The position numbers and the translations under genes are program-made. Shown here one piece after another: positions 63,201 through 64,000 of a stretch of DNA of 64,000 bases. Under the pieces are notes generated by a model. It had not been told where the DNA came from, did no database searches, and saw only the letters and a program-made list of their open reading frames with translations. Origin of the DNA: an uncultured Chitinophagaceae bacterium (lineage in GTDB: Bacteria > Bacteroidota > Bacteroidia > Chitinophagales > Chitinophagaceae); contig CAITVK010000125.1 of the NCBI GenBank assembly GCA_903895845.1, positions 1 to 64,000 on the forward strand, read 5' to 3'. Position 1 is the stretch's first letter. The number at the start of each line of letters is the position of its first letter.

Positions 63201-63755
63201 ATCATTACTGATATTACTACCTATGGGAATATCATATCCATCATCTTTGGGTGCCCAAGCATAGTTTACGTATTGAAAAACATAACCGGCAGAATCAAAG
63301 TCATGCTTCAACAAAAAAGTCCTTCCCATCAGCATATAGATGTTGTCTACCCAATCGTTCCTCAGATCGTGCAACAAAACGCCTGCTGCCACCTTATACA
63401 TGATAGAGTCTATCTGCACTTTATCTTTCTTGGTATCATCAAAGCTATAGTTGTAAAAAGAAAGCAGTTGGGTATAATCATCTTTGTGAAGCAGCTTGGC
63501 ACGGTCAATAATATCATTCACTTTTTGTTCGATATTAAACTCATAGTTGAAGTGGGTAAACATATTCTGGAAGAAATGTTTTGACTTCGAGAACCCCGTC
63601 TCTCCAGATTTTTCAGAGAGTAAGACACGCTCCGAATACTGAGCAGGTTTCTTGCCATATAGGTTTACAGTTGAGTAGGGTTGCGCAATTATGGAGTGGG
63701 TCATTGCACAGATAATTGTCAACATCAACAAAAGAAAACGAGCGCATTTTATCAT
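60231..63755 (-). CDS. PorW/SprE-like TPR protein of the type IX secretion system
   Basis: 1174 residues from ATG 63755 (MIKCARFLLLMLTIICAMTH, a signal peptide); a start 9 codons upstream is less likely. Residues 60-820: TPR repeats (ELYKMAHKDKFANYRDVIYF and others). Residues about 840-1045: 18-residue repeats (AESLRKQHLADSLRKASL type), strongly helical. C-terminus: a SPOR-like beta domain (RYSFIYFGPFSNAQAA). Similar proteins (SprE in Flavobacterium, PorW in Porphyromonas) are needed for T9SS. Adjacent PBP1A is consistent with family genome context. Periplasmic or membrane-bound. Confidence 0.82.
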   Translation of the reverse strand: MIKCARFLLLMLTIICAMTHSIIAQPYSTVNLYGKKPAQYSERVLLSEKSGETGFSKSKHFFQNMFTHFNYEFNIEQKVNDIIDRAKLLHKDDYTQLLSFYNYSFDDTKKDKVQIDSIMYKVAAGVLLHDLRNDWVDNIYMLMGRTFLLKHDFDSAGYVFQYVNYAWAPKDDGYDIPIGSNISNDKGIFTISTIEHKKELDYKLRLQTAPSRNESFLWRTRTYLEQDRIAKADALMAILKADVYFPERLRTPLHEMEAYSYYKKQQWDSSAYNLMKALDDADGPLETARWEYLIAQMLHMAGDNDSLAAKFYEKSIVHTTDPLMEVFARLNLVDLHSQDKGYTLQNSIDELYKMAHKDKFANYRDVIYFVAGKLEKQNHNNTGAINSLQKSLKYYNPDNTDQKQKTFLLLADTYFENRDYRHSHDYYDSIVGLVGMTSIDSGRVAERKPALKLIADNLDKIDKEDSLQRVASMSDADRRSLIKKVLRRLRKEQGIKEEEAIDFGLEDTQASTPTTLFSSTPGEFYFNNPQLVASGAREFKARWGSRPNADNWRRQEAFNKPAAPAANPDATPGDMSMVAGSDVVDDTKPADKPAVDSDKVELTYEGLMRFVPLRPEQKAKSDSNVAKAMFNNGVIFQNNLREYLAAIYSYEPFVKRFPEHKDVEQATYNLIFCYHQLGLEYLADSISNYLKSTYPKGTFTADLLNPHKKDVVADDTTLVYQKIYDQFVEEKYDEAKVAKDSADKKYGTSHWTPQLLLIESVHYIKQEDDFKAINKLELAKAKVPNTPLAEKAQRMIDYLRLRGRRRADSLAAIVYAQHIKDSLSHINYDSLKMVAMLEAARKQHVADSLWRIHVADSINKTRIAGAFDKQRLDDSLRKAFIADSLRNAHTLDSLDRLRIAASLRKQHLTDSLRQASLAESLRKQHLADSLRKASLVESLRKQHIADSLRNLALAESLRKQHIADSLRQASLAESLRKQHLADSLRKAALAESLRQKHTADSLRKASLANEVGKDKHTLDSLNKLRMAAAINRAKIADSLRRVNNSSDTGFIFEPNEPHYATLQLDDVMKVFINNATDAFSKFNKRTFKDDIEIYSNKINDRYSFIYFGPFSNAQAAIDYENKISPYVSKNIIPWLPKSRFKYSIIDERNLLLLQDNKNVDGYNKFLHKALPNKF
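60636..61250 (-). repeat. 54-bp coding repeat in the PorW-like gene
   Basis: Eighteen-residue units (two 9-residue halves, each with a SLR word) in tandem; adjacent copies differ by a few codons. The DNA period is 27/54 nt. 18 residues are exactly 5 turns of a 3.6-residue helix. Confidence 0.8.
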
Positions 63756-63782
63756 TGTTACCTCTATAGAGTCCACAAACAT

Positions 63783-64000
63783 AAATTATTTAGCTACAAT
63801 AAGGTGCAATAAAATATTAAACCTTTGATAATTAGCTGATTTATCAACCTTAACTAACTGCATTCAGTGGATACAATAAAGGTGATGACTAGGCTATTTA
63901 TCGCTATTTTAACAATGTTCTTTGTCTATTTCCACTTTGTCGAGTACCGAAATCCGGTATCAATCAGGTTTAGTCCCAACATAATCTTCCTAAAAATGCA
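63783..64000. other. Right edge of window
   Basis: 218 nt of AT-rich sequence without a supported gene or repeat. Confidence 0.4.

Overview
The window is a chromosomal segment of a Bacteroidota bacterium, most likely of the family Chitinophagaceae. Pointers are a type IX secretion (T9SS) C-terminal sorting domain, a PorW/SprE-like T9SS protein, two TonB receptors with carboxypeptidase-regulatory N-domains, a mitochondrial-type aconitase, a sodium-sugar symporter next to xylose isomerase, and -7 promoter elements of the form TAnnTTTG. GC content looks low to moderate. I saw no rRNA, tRNA, insertion sequence or CRISPR array.

Layout. 1-12.4 kb is housekeeping: two tandem small membrane proteins, tsaD, recF with a DUF721/DciA-like partner, a U32 protein overlapping a ferredoxin gene, aconitase, a PspC-like peptide, a GT9 heptosyltransferase, rluF and an Smr/DUF2027 protein. 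12.4-23 kb holds a bifunctional nuclease, ispE, plsC, a T9SS-sorted protein beside a TonB receptor, xerD and priA. 23-30.6 kb holds a lipoprotein, an MbnP/MbnH-like pair (copper-binding protein plus di-heme enzyme), a second TonB receptor and an amino-acid permease. 30.7-33.9 kb holds L25, a tRNA1(Val) methyltransferase and an HtrA protease. 34.6-36.7 kb holds a LacI regulator and a GH43 enzyme. 36.8-40.3 kb is an accessory island: a beheaded alpha/beta hydrolase, a single-gene cassette (Imm33-like) between two copies of a ~200-bp repeat, a three-gene DnaJ/zinc-ribbon/membrane operon and the tail of a tyrosine integrase. 40.4-49.7 kb holds a CarboxypepD_reg protein, a CNNM/CBS protein, DUF6702 and HupE divergently arranged, and two M1 peptidases. 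49.9-57.5 kb is a xylose block: xylB, xylA, an SSS symporter, an MFS transporter and an aldo/keto reductase. 57.8-63.8 kb is PBP1A and a PorW-like TPR protein, abutting with no gap.

The most unusual content is non-coding. (1) Four intergenic arrays share a 21-bp period (one as 2 x 21 = 42 bp) although their unit sequences are unrelated: about 1934-2185, 12080-12268, 40091-40225 and 57561-57686. (2) At least twelve other sites carry tandem heptamers (TAGATAG, TTATGAG, ATTGTCA and others), often as inverted pairs. At nine genes the heptamers contain, abut or lie within a few bases of the stop codon. Since 21 = 3 x 7, the two classes may be related. This family of 7/21-bp-period elements and the repeat-flanked cassette at 37.2-38.2 kb are the best candidates for something not previously described.
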